Positions 15,565 through 26,367 of a stretch of 64,000 bases of DNA are shown here, piece after piece. The translations under genes and the position numbers were made by a program. The notes under the pieces were generated by a model. It was given only the letters and a program-made list of their open reading frames with translations. It was not told the DNA's origin and searched no databases. The stretch is from Palsa-504 sp963744575 (lineage in GTDB: Bacteria > Actinomycetota > Actinomycetes > Streptosporangiales > Streptosporangiaceae): contig CAVUUF010000016.1 in the NCBI GenBank assembly GCA_963744575.1, positions 682,001 through 746,000 of the forward strand, read 5' to 3'. Each line of letters starts with the position of its first letter. Position 1 is the first letter of the stretch.

Positions 15565-18500
15565 GTGCACGTGGGCGGATCTGCTCCCGCGGGATCAGCC
15601 GGCACGGTGCAGGTGGAACTGCGTCTCGCGGGCAGGTTCAGGGTCGTCCGCGACGGCACCGAACTGACCGACGGGGAGATCGGCAGCCGGAAGTCGCGGA
15701 CGCTGCTCAAGCTGCTCGCGGTCGAGCGACCTGGCCTGGTGCCGGTGGACCGGATCGTCGAGGTGCTGTGGCCGGACGAGCGGCCCGCCGCGCCCGAGCA
15801 GAACGTCGCGACCCTGGTCAGCAGGCTCCGCGCGACCATAGGGGCCGCTCTAATCCAGGGCGGCCGGGGCGGGTACCGGCTGGCCGCCGGCCCGGGTGTC
15901 GTCGTGGACCTGGACGCGGCGGCCCGCTTCTGCGAGCAGGCCGAAGGCAGGCTGGAGACCGCCGCGGCGGTGGCGCTGGCCGCGGCCGAGCGGGCGCACG
16001 AACTGCTGGCCGCGGGCACCGCGATCGGTGACGAGCCGTACGCGGACTGGGCGGATCCGGCCCGCGAACAGGTACGCGAGCTACTGCGCCGGGTCCGGCT
16101 GGCCGCGGCCGAGGCGGCGCTCTCGACCGGGAACCCGCGCCTGGCCGCGGGCTACGCGGAAGCGGCGATGGCCGCCGACCCGCTCGACGAAGCGGCGCAC
16201 CGCTGGTACATGGCGGCCTCGGCCGCGGCGGGCGAGCAGGCGAAGGCCCTCACCGCCTACGAGGCGCTCCGGCGGCGGCTCGGCCGGGAACTCGGAGCCG
16301 ACCCCGCACCCCAGACGCGGGAGCTGCACCTGGGGATCCTGCGTGAGCAGGGCGGCGATCAGGCCGGGGAGCGCCACCACGGCACCGCACGCCGTGGGAC
16401 GGCACCGGGCGGCACGGGGCTAGGCGGGGCCGTTGCGGGCGGGACGCGGCTGGCCGGGCGGGACCGCGAGATCGCGGCGCTGCGGGAGGCGTGGAGCATG
16501 GCCGCCGGGGGGCAGCCGGGGCTGCTGACGATCGTCGGCGAGGCGGGCATCGGGAAGACCGCGCTGGCGGAGGCCTTCGCCGCCGAGGCCGCCGCGGACG
16601 GCGGGACCGTGCTGCGGACCCGCTGTTACGAGACCGAACGGTCCTTGTTCCTCCAGCCGGTCGTGGAGGCGATCGCGCCCGTCGTAGCCAGCGCCTCGGC
16701 GAGCACGCTGCGGCAACTGCTCGGCGAGCACGCGGCGGCCGCCGCCTGGCTGCTGCCCGAGGTCGCGGCCATCCTCGGCCCGCCGCCGCCCGGGCGGGGC
16801 AGTATGGAGATGGAACGTCGGCGCGCCTTCGAGGCGGTCCGGGCCTTGCTGCGCGGCCTGGCCGAGCGCAGCCCAGTCCTGCTCCTGGTGGACGACTTGC
16901 AGTACGGCGGACAGTCGACGGTGGAGCTCATGCACTTCCTCGGCCGCGAGCCCGCCGGCGGCCGACTGCTGGTGGTGGCCACCATCCGGGCGGAGAACGA
17001 GGCGGAGACCGGCGCCGCGCTCGCGCCGGTGGCCCGCCGGGTCGAGCTCGGGCCGCTCGGCCCGGACGCGGTGGCGCAACTGGCCCGTGCGGCCGGGCAG
17101 GGTGCGCTGACCGGCCGCATCCTGGAGCGGACCCGGGGCCATACGCTCTTCGTCGTCGAGGTGCTGCGGACTCTGGCAAACGGCGATGCGGGCGTGCCCG
17201 AGTCGCTGCGAACCGCCGTGCAGGCCCGCGTCCGGCGCGCCGGGCCGCCGGTGGAGTCCCTGCTCCGGGCGGCCGCAGTGCTCGGCGCCACGCTCGACCC
17301 GCTGACCCTCGGCATCATGCTCGACCTGGTTCCGGCGACCGCGCTCGAGCTGTGCGAGGCGGCGCTCAAGGCCAGGCTGCTCATGGTCAGCGGCCGTGAC
17401 TACGAGTTCGCCAACGACCTTATCCGCGAGGTGCTGTACGCCAGCACCCCGGAACCGACCCGGCTGGCCCACCACCGCCGGGCCGCCGACCTGCTGACCG
17501 GCCAGCCGGAATCGCTGGCCAGGCACGCCGCGGCGGCGGGCGACTGGCTGCGGGCGGCCCGGGCCTGGCTGCGGGCCGGCGAGGACGCCATGGACCGGTA
17601 CGCGGCGAGCGACGCGTCCGCGCTGGCCACTCAGGCGCTGGAGGCGGCCGAGCGGGTGGCGGACGTCGAGGTTTCCGCTCGCGCGCTGGTCCTACGAGGT
17701 CGTGCCCATCACGCCAAGGGCGCCGATACCGCCGCGCTGGCCGACCTGACCCGGGGCGCCGACGACGCCCGCGCCATCGGCGACCGGCGGCTGGAGATGC
17801 TCGCCTTGTACGAGCTCGGCGGTGACGTTCCCGTCCAGCGCGGCCTGCCCCTGAGTTACTACGCGTCTAACCTGGAGAGCGGGCTGCAGATCGCCGAGTT
17901 GCTCGGAGACAGGGCCAGCGAGGCTAACATCCTTTCCCGTCTGGCCGTCATCGCGGCCAACCGGTTGCGCCTCGACGTAGCGCTCGACTACGGCCTGCGC
18001 GGCGTAGCGGCCGGGCGCGCGGCCGCGGGCGATCACGCCCTGGCGTCGGGCCTCGACGCGCTTAAGATCGCCTACCTCAGCCTGGGCGACATCAGCGCGC
18101 TGACTGGCGTGCTCGCGGAGCTCATCCCGTTGCTGCGCCGTCAGGGTGACCCGTTCCTGCTGCAATGGACGGAGTTCGAATGCGCGTTCCCGGCCATCGC
18201 CGCAGCGGACTGGGAGACTGCAGCCGCGGCCATGGAGAAGGCTATTGAGCTCAACCGCCGGTCCGGCTACCCGCACAGCGTCGCGTGGTATACGGCTCAC
18301 CTGGGATGGCTGGCGCGGCTGCGCGGCCGCGAGTGCGAGGCCATGACGCTGGGTCGCCGGGCTGTGGAGCTGACCGAGGAACACGAGCACACCTGGTGGC
18401 GGGCCACGGCCTGCGCCATGCTGGGCAGCACCCTGCTGCTGGCCGACGACCAGGCCGGCGCGATCGGGCTGTTCGAGCGGGGCCTGGCCGCGGCCCAGCA

Positions 18501-18912
18501 GGCCGGGGTGGAGGCTTACCTGCTGCGCTGTACCGCTCCGCTGGCCGCAGCCACCCGGTCGCGGTCCCTGCTCCGCGAGGCGGCTGGGTTGCTCGAGCGG
18601 GCCAGCATCCCGGACGGCGGCGCCTGGATGCTCGGCTACGAAGCGTACCTGTCACTGGCGGAGGCGTGGCTGGCCCATGGCGAGCCGCAACGGGCCCGCG
18701 CGGTGCTGGCGCCGATGCTGGCCGTGGCGGACCGGGAGCCGTGGACGCCCGCGCTGGCTGCGGCGCTCGCCGCCGACGGCCGGGCGCTGACCCGGCTGGG
18801 CGAGAAAGAGCAGGCCCGGGCCGAACTGGACCGGGCCATCCGGCTGGCCAGCAGGCACGGCCTGCCGCACATACTCCGGGAGGCCAGCGAAGCCCGGCAC
18901 CAGCTCGGCTGA
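15565..18912 (+). CDS. SARP/BTAD-type regulator with AAA ATPase and TPR region
   Basis: A 1115-residue regulator. Residues about 10-105 form an OmpR-type winged helix (SRKSRTLLKLLAVERPG) and about 110-265 a bacterial transcriptional activator domain. After a Gly/Thr-rich linker comes an AAA_16-type ATPase with Walker A GEAGIGKTAL near residue 325 and Walker B VLLLVDDLQ near 440. The C-terminal 450 residues are helical TPR-like repeats. This large SARP architecture often controls secondary metabolism, but no biosynthetic cluster is next to it. GTG 15565 has only a weak ribosome site; GTG 15607 is possible. Confidence 0.87.
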   Translation: MHVGGSAPAGSAGTVQVELRLAGRFRVVRDGTELTDGEIGSRKSRTLLKLLAVERPGLVPVDRIVEVLWPDERPAAPEQNVATLVSRLRATIGAALIQGGRGGYRLAAGPGVVVDLDAAARFCEQAEGRLETAAAVALAAAERAHELLAAGTAIGDEPYADWADPAREQVRELLRRVRLAAAEAALSTGNPRLAAGYAEAAMAADPLDEAAHRWYMAASAAAGEQAKALTAYEALRRRLGRELGADPAPQTRELHLGILREQGGDQAGERHHGTARRGTAPGGTGLGGAVAGGTRLAGRDREIAALREAWSMAAGGQPGLLTIVGEAGIGKTALAEAFAAEAAADGGTVLRTRCYETERSLFLQPVVEAIAPVVASASASTLRQLLGEHAAAAAWLLPEVAAILGPPPPGRGSMEMERRRAFEAVRALLRGLAERSPVLLLVDDLQYGGQSTVELMHFLGREPAGGRLLVVATIRAENEAETGAALAPVARRVELGPLGPDAVAQLARAAGQGALTGRILERTRGHTLFVVEVLRTLANGDAGVPESLRTAVQARVRRAGPPVESLLRAAAVLGATLDPLTLGIMLDLVPATALELCEAALKARLLMVSGRDYEFANDLIREVLYASTPEPTRLAHHRRAADLLTGQPESLARHAAAAGDWLRAARAWLRAGEDAMDRYAASDASALATQALEAAERVADVEVSARALVLRGRAHHAKGADTAALADLTRGADDARAIGDRRLEMLALYELGGDVPVQRGLPLSYYASNLESGLQIAELLGDRASEANILSRLAVIAANRLRLDVALDYGLRGVAAGRAAAGDHALASGLDALKIAYLSLGDISALTGVLAELIPLLRRQGDPFLLQWTEFECAFPAIAAADWETAAAAMEKAIELNRRSGYPHSVAWYTAHLGWLARLRGRECEAMTLGRRAVELTEEHEHTWWRATACAMLGSTLLLADDQAGAIGLFERGLAAAQQAGVEAYLLRCTAPLAAATRSRSLLREAAGLLERASIPDGGAWMLGYEAYLSLAEAWLAHGEPQRARAVLAPMLAVADREPWTPALAAALAADGRALTRLGEKEQARAELDRAIRLASRHGLPHILREASEARHQLG

Positions 18913-18959
18913 GCCCGGCCCGGGCGGGGTCCGCCGACCGGGCGCGAGAGCGGCCGGGG

Positions 18960-21080
18960 TCAGATGAGCTCGGCTAGGAGGGCGGCGGCGCGGGCGGCGC
19001 CATCGGTCTCGACCGGGCGGTAGCTGACCGGGCGGCCGATCTCATCCGCGATGGCCCGGGCCAGGGCCTCGGGCTCGGTCTGCCCGTAATCCAGGCACCG
19101 GCCCGCGCCATACCGGTCAAGACGGTGCCTGACATGGTAATTCTGCTCGAAGTGATGACGAAGCGGGATGTAGATGAACGGACGCTGGCTGGCGGTGAGC
19201 TCCATCGTGGTAGTCAGGCCGCCCTGAACCACGGCCAGGTCGCACGCCGCCAGGTGCCGGTACAGGTCGTGCACGTAGCCGTGCACCTCCAGGCCGTCGT
19301 GTGACGGGAGGGAGCCAGGGTCGATCCGGGGCCCGGCCACGACGATCATGCGCAGTCCCGGCACGAGCCGCCTGGCAGCCGGGTACGCGGCGACCACGCG
19401 GCGCAGCAACGCGGCACCCACGCCGGAGCCGCCGACGGTGACGATGCAGACCTTCTCATCCGGCGGGTAGCCGAGTTCGGCGCGAAGCGCGTCGCGGTCG
19501 GCGAAACCGGCCTGGTCGAAGCCGGAGACGTAGCCGGAGAACTGGTAGTTCCGCTCGACCCAGTCCCGGATTCCGGGAAGACCGTCACCAAACCCGTGCG
19601 GGACCACGTCGGCGGGGTTGCCGACGAACACGGCGCGGTCCCGCAGGCTCGGCCAACGTGCGATCTGCTCGATCATCTCGGCGTTGTAGTCGGCGGTCAG
19701 GGCCTGCTCTCGCGCGCCGCCGTCCGGCATGGGCAGCCAGCCTATGAAATCGGTCATCCAGACGTACGGCGCGCGTTTGAGTTCGGGGTTCTCGTACAGG
19801 AAGTAGTCGATGTCCCAGCCCTCGTCGCCGACCCACAGGTCGAAGGGCTCGTTTTCGGTCAGTTCGGCGAAGACCATGAAGTTGCTGATCAGGATCTCGT
19901 CCATGGTCCTGACGGCCTGGAAGGCGTGCAGGTCGTGTTCGGCCGCCTCGCCCTCGATGTGCCCGGACTCGCTGGCCAGGAGGGCAGAGGCCGGGTGGAT
20001 CAGTTCAGAGCGCCGCCGCAGCAGCTCGGTGACCGGGTGCTGGGCCAGCCAGTGCACCTCGAGGCCGGGTCTGAGCTTGCGCAGCTCGTCGGCGATGGCC
20101 AGGTCGCGGCGGGCGTGGCCGAGCCCGATGGGCGAGGAGACGTAGAGCACCCGCTTCGGCCGGTTCAGCGGCCTGGCCCAGGTCCGGGAGGCCGGCAACG
20201 CGGGGGCGAGGGGGCGGAAGCAGCCGGCGAAGTCCCGGATCGCGCGGTTGACGACGACCGGCTCCCGGGCGAACGACAGGTGCCCGGCGCCCTCCATCAG
20301 GAGCAACTTTCCGCCGGTAAGCTCGGCGACCCGCTCGCCGCGTTGCCATGGCTGGCAGCGATCCTCCGTGCCGTGGATGACCAGGACGGGACAGCGCACC
20401 CGGGCCAGGACGGCCTCGCTGTCCTGGCGGCCGGATGACGACAACGGCGCGTCTCTGAACCGGAGGTTCGTCTCGGCGCTGGTCTGCACGGCCCAGCCCA
20501 CGCAGTCTTCGCGCTGCTTGGTGGAGTGCGGCTCGGGCACCAGCTCGCCGAAGAAGAACTCGGCGAAGCCCCGCCAGTCACGCAGCCAGTAGTCCCTGGT
20601 GTCCTTGGCCCATCCCTCGTCGGTGTCGGGAACCTGGTTGAAGGGATGAGCCACCCGCCAGGGCAGTGGCGGGGTGAGGAACGGCACCCAGGAGGCGATG
20701 CTCACCACACCAAGCACCCGGTCCGGATGCACGCCCGCCGTCAGGAAGGCCCACCAGGAGCTGCTGCACATCCCGACGAGCACGGCCCGGTCGATCCCGG
20801 CCGCGTCCATGACCGCCACTATGTCCGCTACGAACTCGGTATCGGCGTAGGCGGCGGGCGATGGCGGCCGGTCGGACCGGCCGTTCCCGCGCGGGTCGAT
20901 GGTAACGACCCGGAAGGACCGAGCCAGGTACGGCACCTGGGCCTTCCAGGCCCGGGAGTTCACTATCGGGTCGGTCGGGGCGAACACAACCGCAGGATCG
21001 CCCGCGCCGAACACCTCGTAGCCGACCTTGACGCCGTCCCGCTCGACGAAGCCTTCGGTGTCCGGATATCTCGCTCGCAT
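18960..21080 (-). CDS. Alpha/beta hydrolase fused to a GT28-like glycosyltransferase
   Basis: A 706-residue two-domain protein. Residues 1-285 are an alpha/beta hydrolase whose nucleophile elbow is LVGMCSSSWW, placing Cys105 where Ser is usual; the acid is Asp240 (HGTED) and the base His267 (GAGHLSF). Residues 308-706 form a two-lobed glycosyltransferase with SSPIGLGHARRDLAIADEL at the start and ACDLAVVQGGLTTTMEL in the nucleotide-sugar lobe. No signal peptide. The joint implies one pathway in which a glycoside or ester is both cleaved and made. The substrate cannot be inferred. Confidence 0.85.
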   Translation of the reverse strand: MRARYPDTEGFVERDGVKVGYEVFGAGDPAVVFAPTDPIVNSRAWKAQVPYLARSFRVVTIDPRGNGRSDRPPSPAAYADTEFVADIVAVMDAAGIDRAVLVGMCSSSWWAFLTAGVHPDRVLGVVSIASWVPFLTPPLPWRVAHPFNQVPDTDEGWAKDTRDYWLRDWRGFAEFFFGELVPEPHSTKQREDCVGWAVQTSAETNLRFRDAPLSSSGRQDSEAVLARVRCPVLVIHGTEDRCQPWQRGERVAELTGGKLLLMEGAGHLSFAREPVVVNRAIRDFAGCFRPLAPALPASRTWARPLNRPKRVLYVSSPIGLGHARRDLAIADELRKLRPGLEVHWLAQHPVTELLRRRSELIHPASALLASESGHIEGEAAEHDLHAFQAVRTMDEILISNFMVFAELTENEPFDLWVGDEGWDIDYFLYENPELKRAPYVWMTDFIGWLPMPDGGAREQALTADYNAEMIEQIARWPSLRDRAVFVGNPADVVPHGFGDGLPGIRDWVERNYQFSGYVSGFDQAGFADRDALRAELGYPPDEKVCIVTVGGSGVGAALLRRVVAAYPAARRLVPGLRMIVVAGPRIDPGSLPSHDGLEVHGYVHDLYRHLAACDLAVVQGGLTTTMELTASQRPFIYIPLRHHFEQNYHVRHRLDRYGAGRCLDYGQTEPEALARAIADEIGRPVSYRPVETDGAARAAALLAELI

Positions 21081-21121
21081 GACCCCTCCCCGGAAGTCCT
21101 GCTCTCCTTCCTAGTGGCCTT

Positions 21122-21153
21122 CATTGCAGTCCTGTTGCAATGCCACTGCAATC
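21122..21153. repeat. TTGCARTG direct repeats in divergent promoter region
   Basis: CATTGCAGT, GTTGCAATG and CTGCAATC follow one another within 32 bp between the hydrolase-glycosyltransferase and the methyltransferase. The last two are separated by CCA, the same N8-CCA-N8 layout as the 19-bp repeats elsewhere, but with a different octamer. Position and spacing suggest an operator; the regulator is unknown. Confidence 0.45.
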
Positions 21154-21206
21154 CCGCGGCGGAAGCTGGCCGCATCGGTCAACCCACGACCAAGGGGAGT
21201 TTCATC

Positions 21207-22262
21207 ATGGCTATCGACATGGACAAGCTGCACGAGTTCCTGGGCAAGTTCGTCACCGACCTCGGCGCGACGGTGGCGGCCGGGAACGTCGTCATCGGCC
21301 ACAACCTCGGCCTGTACAAGGCGCTGGCGGCCGCGCCCGCCACCGCCGAGGAACTGGCCGCCCAGACCGGAACCAATCCGCGCTACATCGTCGAATGGCT
21401 GCGCGGCCAGGCCGCAGGCGGCTACGTGGAGTACGACCCGGCCGGCGACACCTACTCGATGACCGAGGAACAGGCCTTCGCGCTCACCAGCCCGGACAAC
21501 GGCGTCTACGCGCCCGGCGCCTTCGTGCTGGCGCTCGGGACCCTGAAGGCGGTGCCCCGGATCACCGAGGCCTTCCGGAACGGCGCCGGCCTGGGCTGGC
21601 ATGAGCACGACGAAGACGTGTTCACCGGCTGCGAGCAGTTCTTCCGGCCCGGCTACATCGCCAACCTCATCCCGTCCTGGATCCCGGCGCTCGACGACGT
21701 CGAGGACAAGCTCCGGGCCGGCGCCCAGGTGGCCGACATCGGCTGCGGGCTCGGCGCCTCCACCATCCTGCTCGCCCAGGCGTTCCCGGCCTCCCGGTTC
21801 ACCGGCTCGGACTACCACGACCAGTCGATCGAGATAGCCCGCAAGCACGCCGGCGAGGCCGGCGTGGCCGACCGGGTCGGCTTCGAGGTCTCCTCGGCCG
21901 CGACCTTCTCCGGCCGCGGGTACGACCTGGCCGCCACCTTCGACTGCCTACACGACATGGGCGACCCGCTCGCCGCGGCCCGGCACGTCCGCGAGGCGCT
22001 CAAGCCTGACGGCACCTGGCTCATCGTCGAGCCCTACGCCACCAACCAGGTCGCGGGCAACCTCAACCCCGTCGGGCGGGCGTACTACAACTTCTCCACG
22101 ATGCTGTGCGTGCCGAACGCGCTGTCCCAGTCCGGCGGCTACGCCCTCGGCGCGCAGGCCGGTGAGGCCGCCATCAGGCAGGTCATCACCGACGCGGGCT
22201 TCACCAGGTTCCGGCGCGCGACCGAGACGCCGTTCAACCTGGTCTACGAGGTCCGTCCCTAG
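21207..22262 (+). CDS. SAM-dependent methyltransferase with N-terminal winged helix
   Basis: A 351-residue class I methyltransferase. Residues 1-110 look like the winged-helix dimerisation domain of such enzymes (TAEELAAQTGTNPRYIVEWL). The SAM site starts with VADIGCGLGAST near residue 175, followed by FTGSDYHDQSIEIARKHA, and the D-x-L motif is in FDCLHDMGDPL. The methyl acceptor is unknown. ATG 21207 has AGGGGAG 8 nt upstream; codons before it are antisense to the divergent gene. It is divergent from the hydrolase-glycosyltransferase, perhaps co-regulated through the repeats at 21122-21153. Confidence 0.87.
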   Translation: MAIDMDKLHEFLGKFVTDLGATVAAGNVVIGHNLGLYKALAAAPATAEELAAQTGTNPRYIVEWLRGQAAGGYVEYDPAGDTYSMTEEQAFALTSPDNGVYAPGAFVLALGTLKAVPRITEAFRNGAGLGWHEHDEDVFTGCEQFFRPGYIANLIPSWIPALDDVEDKLRAGAQVADIGCGLGASTILLAQAFPASRFTGSDYHDQSIEIARKHAGEAGVADRVGFEVSSAATFSGRGYDLAATFDCLHDMGDPLAAARHVREALKPDGTWLIVEPYATNQVAGNLNPVGRAYYNFSTMLCVPNALSQSGGYALGAQAGEAAIRQVITDAGFTRFRRATETPFNLVYEVRP

Positions 22263-22288
22263 CGAATCCGCGCGGCCGCTCTGGTTGG

Positions 22289-23578
<1,290 letters not shown>

Positions 23579-23584
23579 TCAACG

Positions 23585-24109
23585 TTGAGCGAACGTGAAA
23601 ACCCGGCCCGTTCGGTATATATCTGGGTCTGCGAGGGAACATGGCGGGCCAGCGTGGACGCGGCCCTCAGCCTGGTGCCGGCCGCGGCCCGCTTTACCCT
23701 GCTGCACGTCACGTCGGCCGAGGTGCCGGACGCCGCCCACGGCGCCTACGCCGGGCTGTTCGGGCGGGCCGGGCACGATCCCGGGCGCCAGCTGGAGAAA
23801 ATGGCCGCCGCATCGGCCGGGGAACTGCTCGCGGCGGCCGCGGCCCGGCTCGGGCGGGACTGTGAACGGCTCGAAGTACAAGGTCGACCCGAACGGGCGG
23901 TGGTGGCAGCCTCGGCGCAGGCGGATCTGCTGATCGTGGCGCGGGACGGCGACCGGGCGCGTCTGGGCCCGAAGAGCCTGGGCAAGGCCACCCGGTTCGT
24001 CGTCGACCATGCGGCCTGCCCCGTCCTGCTGGTCTGGCCCGGGTCCGCTCCGGACGTCACCACCATCCCCCCGCCGCCCCATCACCCCCCTCCCCCGCGG
24101 GACCACTGA
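23585..24109 (+). CDS. Universal stress protein (UspA) family
   Basis: A 174-residue single UspA domain. The ATP-type motif is present in degenerate form near the C-terminus (ADLLIVARDGD, then GPKSLGKATRFVVDHAACPVLLVW). The usual N-terminal VGVDGS is replaced by IWVCEGTW, so nucleotide binding may be weak. The tail is a Pro/His run. The TTG start lies six bases after the permease stop, suggesting one transcript. Codons 5-13 coincide with a degenerate copy of the dispersed motif (23599-23622). Confidence 0.78.
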   Translation: MSERENPARSVYIWVCEGTWRASVDAALSLVPAAARFTLLHVTSAEVPDAAHGAYAGLFGRAGHDPGRQLEKMAAASAGELLAAAAARLGRDCERLEVQGRPERAVVAASAQADLLIVARDGDRARLGPKSLGKATRFVVDHAACPVLLVWPGSAPDVTTIPPPPHHPPPPRDH

Positions 24110-24131
24110 ACCCGCCGGGCCGACCGACCCG

Positions 24132-25181
24132 TTAGCTGGCGGCGCGGGTGGCCGGGGGGCGGCGGCGGAGGGCGGGATCGGTGAGCGCGGGCGGCTGCCA
24201 GCCCGCGTCGGCCGGGTTCAGCGTCACGCCCGGCGGGACGACCTGGTCGATCCGGTCCAGCACGTCGTCATCGAGGGTCACCTCCGCGCCCGCCAGCTGG
24301 CCGGTGAGCTGGTCCATGGTGCGCGGGCCGATGATCGCCGAGGTCACGCCCGAGTGCGCGGTCACGAAGGCCAGCGCCAGGTGGATCAGCGAGCAGCCGG
24401 CGTCGGCCGCGATCTTGATCAGCTCCTCGACGGCCGCCAGCTTGGCCTGGTTCCCGGGAAGGTTCGGGTCGAAGCGCAGCGGTAGCCGCTGCGCGCGGCC
24501 CCTGGTCATGTCCACGTCGGTGTCCTTGCGGAAGCGGCCGGTCAGCCAACCGCCGGCCAGCGGGCTCCACACGATGACGCCCATGCCGTACTGCTGGCAG
24601 GCCGGCAGCACCGACGCCTCGATACCGCGGACGAGGATCGAATACGGCGGCTGCTCGCAGCGGAACCGCTCGCGGCCGCGGCTTTGCGCGACCCACTGGG
24701 CCTCGACGATCTGCTCGGCGGGGAAGGTGGACGACCCGATCGCTCGGACCTTCCCGGCGTGGATGAGATCGGACAACGCCGACAGGGTCTCGTCGATGTC
24801 GGTGTCCGGGTCCGGGCGGTGCATCTGGTAGAGGTCGATGTGTTCGGTCTGCAGACGGCGCAGGCTGTTCTCCACCTCGCGGACGATCCAGCGCCGCGAG
24901 TTGCCGCGCATGTTGCGGTCCTCGCCCATGGGGCTGTGCGCCTTGGTGGCCAGCACCACGTCGTCACGGCGGCCGCGCAGCGCCTTGCCGACGATCTCCT
25001 CCGACTCCCCCGCCGAGTACACGTCCGCGGTGTCGATGAAGTTGATGCCGGCGTCCAGCGCCGCGTGGATGATGCGGATGCTCTCCTCGTGATCGGGGTT
25101 GCCCCAGGCGCCGAACATCATCGCGCCGAGGCAGTACGGGCTCACCTTGATCCCGGTACCGCCGAGCGTCCGCATCCGCAT
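24132..25181 (-). CDS. Aldo/keto reductase
   Basis: A 349-residue NADPH-dependent oxidoreductase of the AKR superfamily. The catalytic tetrad is visible: Asp and Tyr in NFIDTADVYSAGESE, Lys in VLATKAHSPMG and His in DLYQMHRPD. The cofactor loop is in VTSAIIGPRTMDQL. It resembles the MocA/YajO-like subfamily; the physiological substrate is unknown. It is divergent from the MarR-GNAT gene, with the 19-bp repeat pair between them. A GGCGGCAGG site precedes the ATG. Confidence 0.9.
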   Translation of the reverse strand: MRMRTLGGTGIKVSPYCLGAMMFGAWGNPDHEESIRIIHAALDAGINFIDTADVYSAGESEEIVGKALRGRRDDVVLATKAHSPMGEDRNMRGNSRRWIVREVENSLRRLQTEHIDLYQMHRPDPDTDIDETLSALSDLIHAGKVRAIGSSTFPAEQIVEAQWVAQSRGRERFRCEQPPYSILVRGIEASVLPACQQYGMGVIVWSPLAGGWLTGRFRKDTDVDMTRGRAQRLPLRFDPNLPGNQAKLAAVEELIKIAADAGCSLIHLALAFVTAHSGVTSAIIGPRTMDQLTGQLAGAEVTLDDDVLDRIDQVVPPGVTLNPADAGWQPPALTDPALRRRPPATRAAS

Positions 25182-25260
25182 GCCTGCCGCCTTCCGCGTC
25201 GTGGTCGTACGAGCCGGTCAGTTCCCGATCCTATTGGCGTCGGCTCCCGGGGCAAATCAG

Positions 25261-25309
25261 CATCGCTGTGGCATCGCTGCTGGCGGACAGCATCAATGTG
25301 GCAGCGATG
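25261..25309. repeat. Pair of 19-bp N8-CCA-N8 repeats, locus 2
   Basis: CATCGCTGTGGCATCGCTG at 25261-25279 and CATCAATGTGGCAGCGATG at 25291-25309, starts 30 bp apart, both in TGG orientation. They lie in the divergent promoter region of the aldo/keto reductase and the MarR-GNAT gene, just upstream of an A+T-rich stretch (TATATAGTTGATTTAG) likely to hold the -10 of the latter. Confidence 0.6.
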
Positions 25310-25365
25310 CCGTTGCTAAGAGCATGTATATAGTTGATTTAGGCATCGATTGATCCGGGGATGAC

Positions 25366-26367
25366 ATGGGCGAAGTGACGGCTGATAACCCAGTGGCGAC
25401 AGATACGCCGACTCGCGATGGCGCGGCTCGGGACGGTGCGGCTGGGGGAACGCAAGAGGACGCATCGGTGGCCGCAGTGCGGGGGTTCAACCGGTTCTAC
25501 ACCAACGTGATCGGGCTGCTGCGGGGCAAGTACCTGGACACGCCGTACTCGCTCACCGAGGCGCGGCTGCTGTTCGAGCTGGCGCAGCGGGACGCCAGCA
25601 AGGTCGCCGACCTGCGGCGCACGGTCGATATCGACCCGGGCTACCTGAGCCGGATCCTGACCAGGTTCGAGTCGGACGGGCTCATCGCCAGGCAACGTTC
25701 GGCCGCTGACGGGCGGCGGCAGGTCATTGAGCTGACGGGCCGCGGGCGCCAGGTCGTCGCAGGGCTCGATGCCCGGTCGGCCGAACAGACCCGGGGCATC
25801 CTGGACGGCCTGCGCGATGACGACCGGCGCCGGCTGCTCGACGCGATGCACGTCATCACCGAGACGCTCACCGGATCACCACGACCGCGTGGCTACCTGC
25901 TCCGGGCCCCGCGCCCGGGCGACATGGGCTGGGTGGTGCAGCGCAACGCGGCGGTGTACGCGGAGGAGTTCGGCTGGGACGACTCCTACGAGGCGCTGGT
26001 GGCCAGGATCGTCGCGGACTACGTGGACCACCGGGACCCGGAGGCCGAATCGGCCTGGATCGCCGAGGTCGACGGCGCGCCGGCCGGCTGCGTCTTCTGC
26101 GTGCGCGAGAACGCCACCACCGCCCGGCTTCGCCTGCTCCTGGTGGAGCCGCGGGCCCGCGGCCTCGGGATCGGCGCCCGCCTGGTCGACGAGGTGCTGC
26201 GGTTCGCCCGCCAGGCCGGGTACGCCCAGATCACGCTCTGGACCAATGACGTGCTCGCCGACGCCAGGCGGATCTACCAGCGGGCGGGCTTCACCCTGGA
26301 CGACGAGAGCCGTCACCACAGCTTCGGGAGGGATCTGACCGGCCAGAACTGGTCCCGCACGCTGTAG
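25366..26367 (+). CDS. MarR regulator fused to GNAT acetyltransferase
   Basis: A 333-residue two-domain protein. Residues about 35-165 are a MarR winged helix (DLRRTVDIDPGYLSRILTRF as recognition region, then wing RQRSAADGRRQ). Residues about 180-330 are a GNAT domain with LLLVEPRARGLGIGARLVDE as the acetyl-CoA loop. Fusions of this kind are widespread in actinomycetes; their acceptors are mostly unknown. GGGG lies 5-8 nt before the ATG. Its 3' end overlaps the convergent membrane-protein gene by about 77 bases. Confidence 0.9.
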   Translation: MGEVTADNPVATDTPTRDGAARDGAAGGTQEDASVAAVRGFNRFYTNVIGLLRGKYLDTPYSLTEARLLFELAQRDASKVADLRRTVDIDPGYLSRILTRFESDGLIARQRSAADGRRQVIELTGRGRQVVAGLDARSAEQTRGILDGLRDDDRRRLLDAMHVITETLTGSPRPRGYLLRAPRPGDMGWVVQRNAAVYAEEFGWDDSYEALVARIVADYVDHRDPEAESAWIAEVDGAPAGCVFCVRENATTARLRLLLVEPRARGLGIGARLVDEVLRFARQAGYAQITLWTNDVLADARRIYQRAGFTLDDESRHHSFGRDLTGQNWSRTL

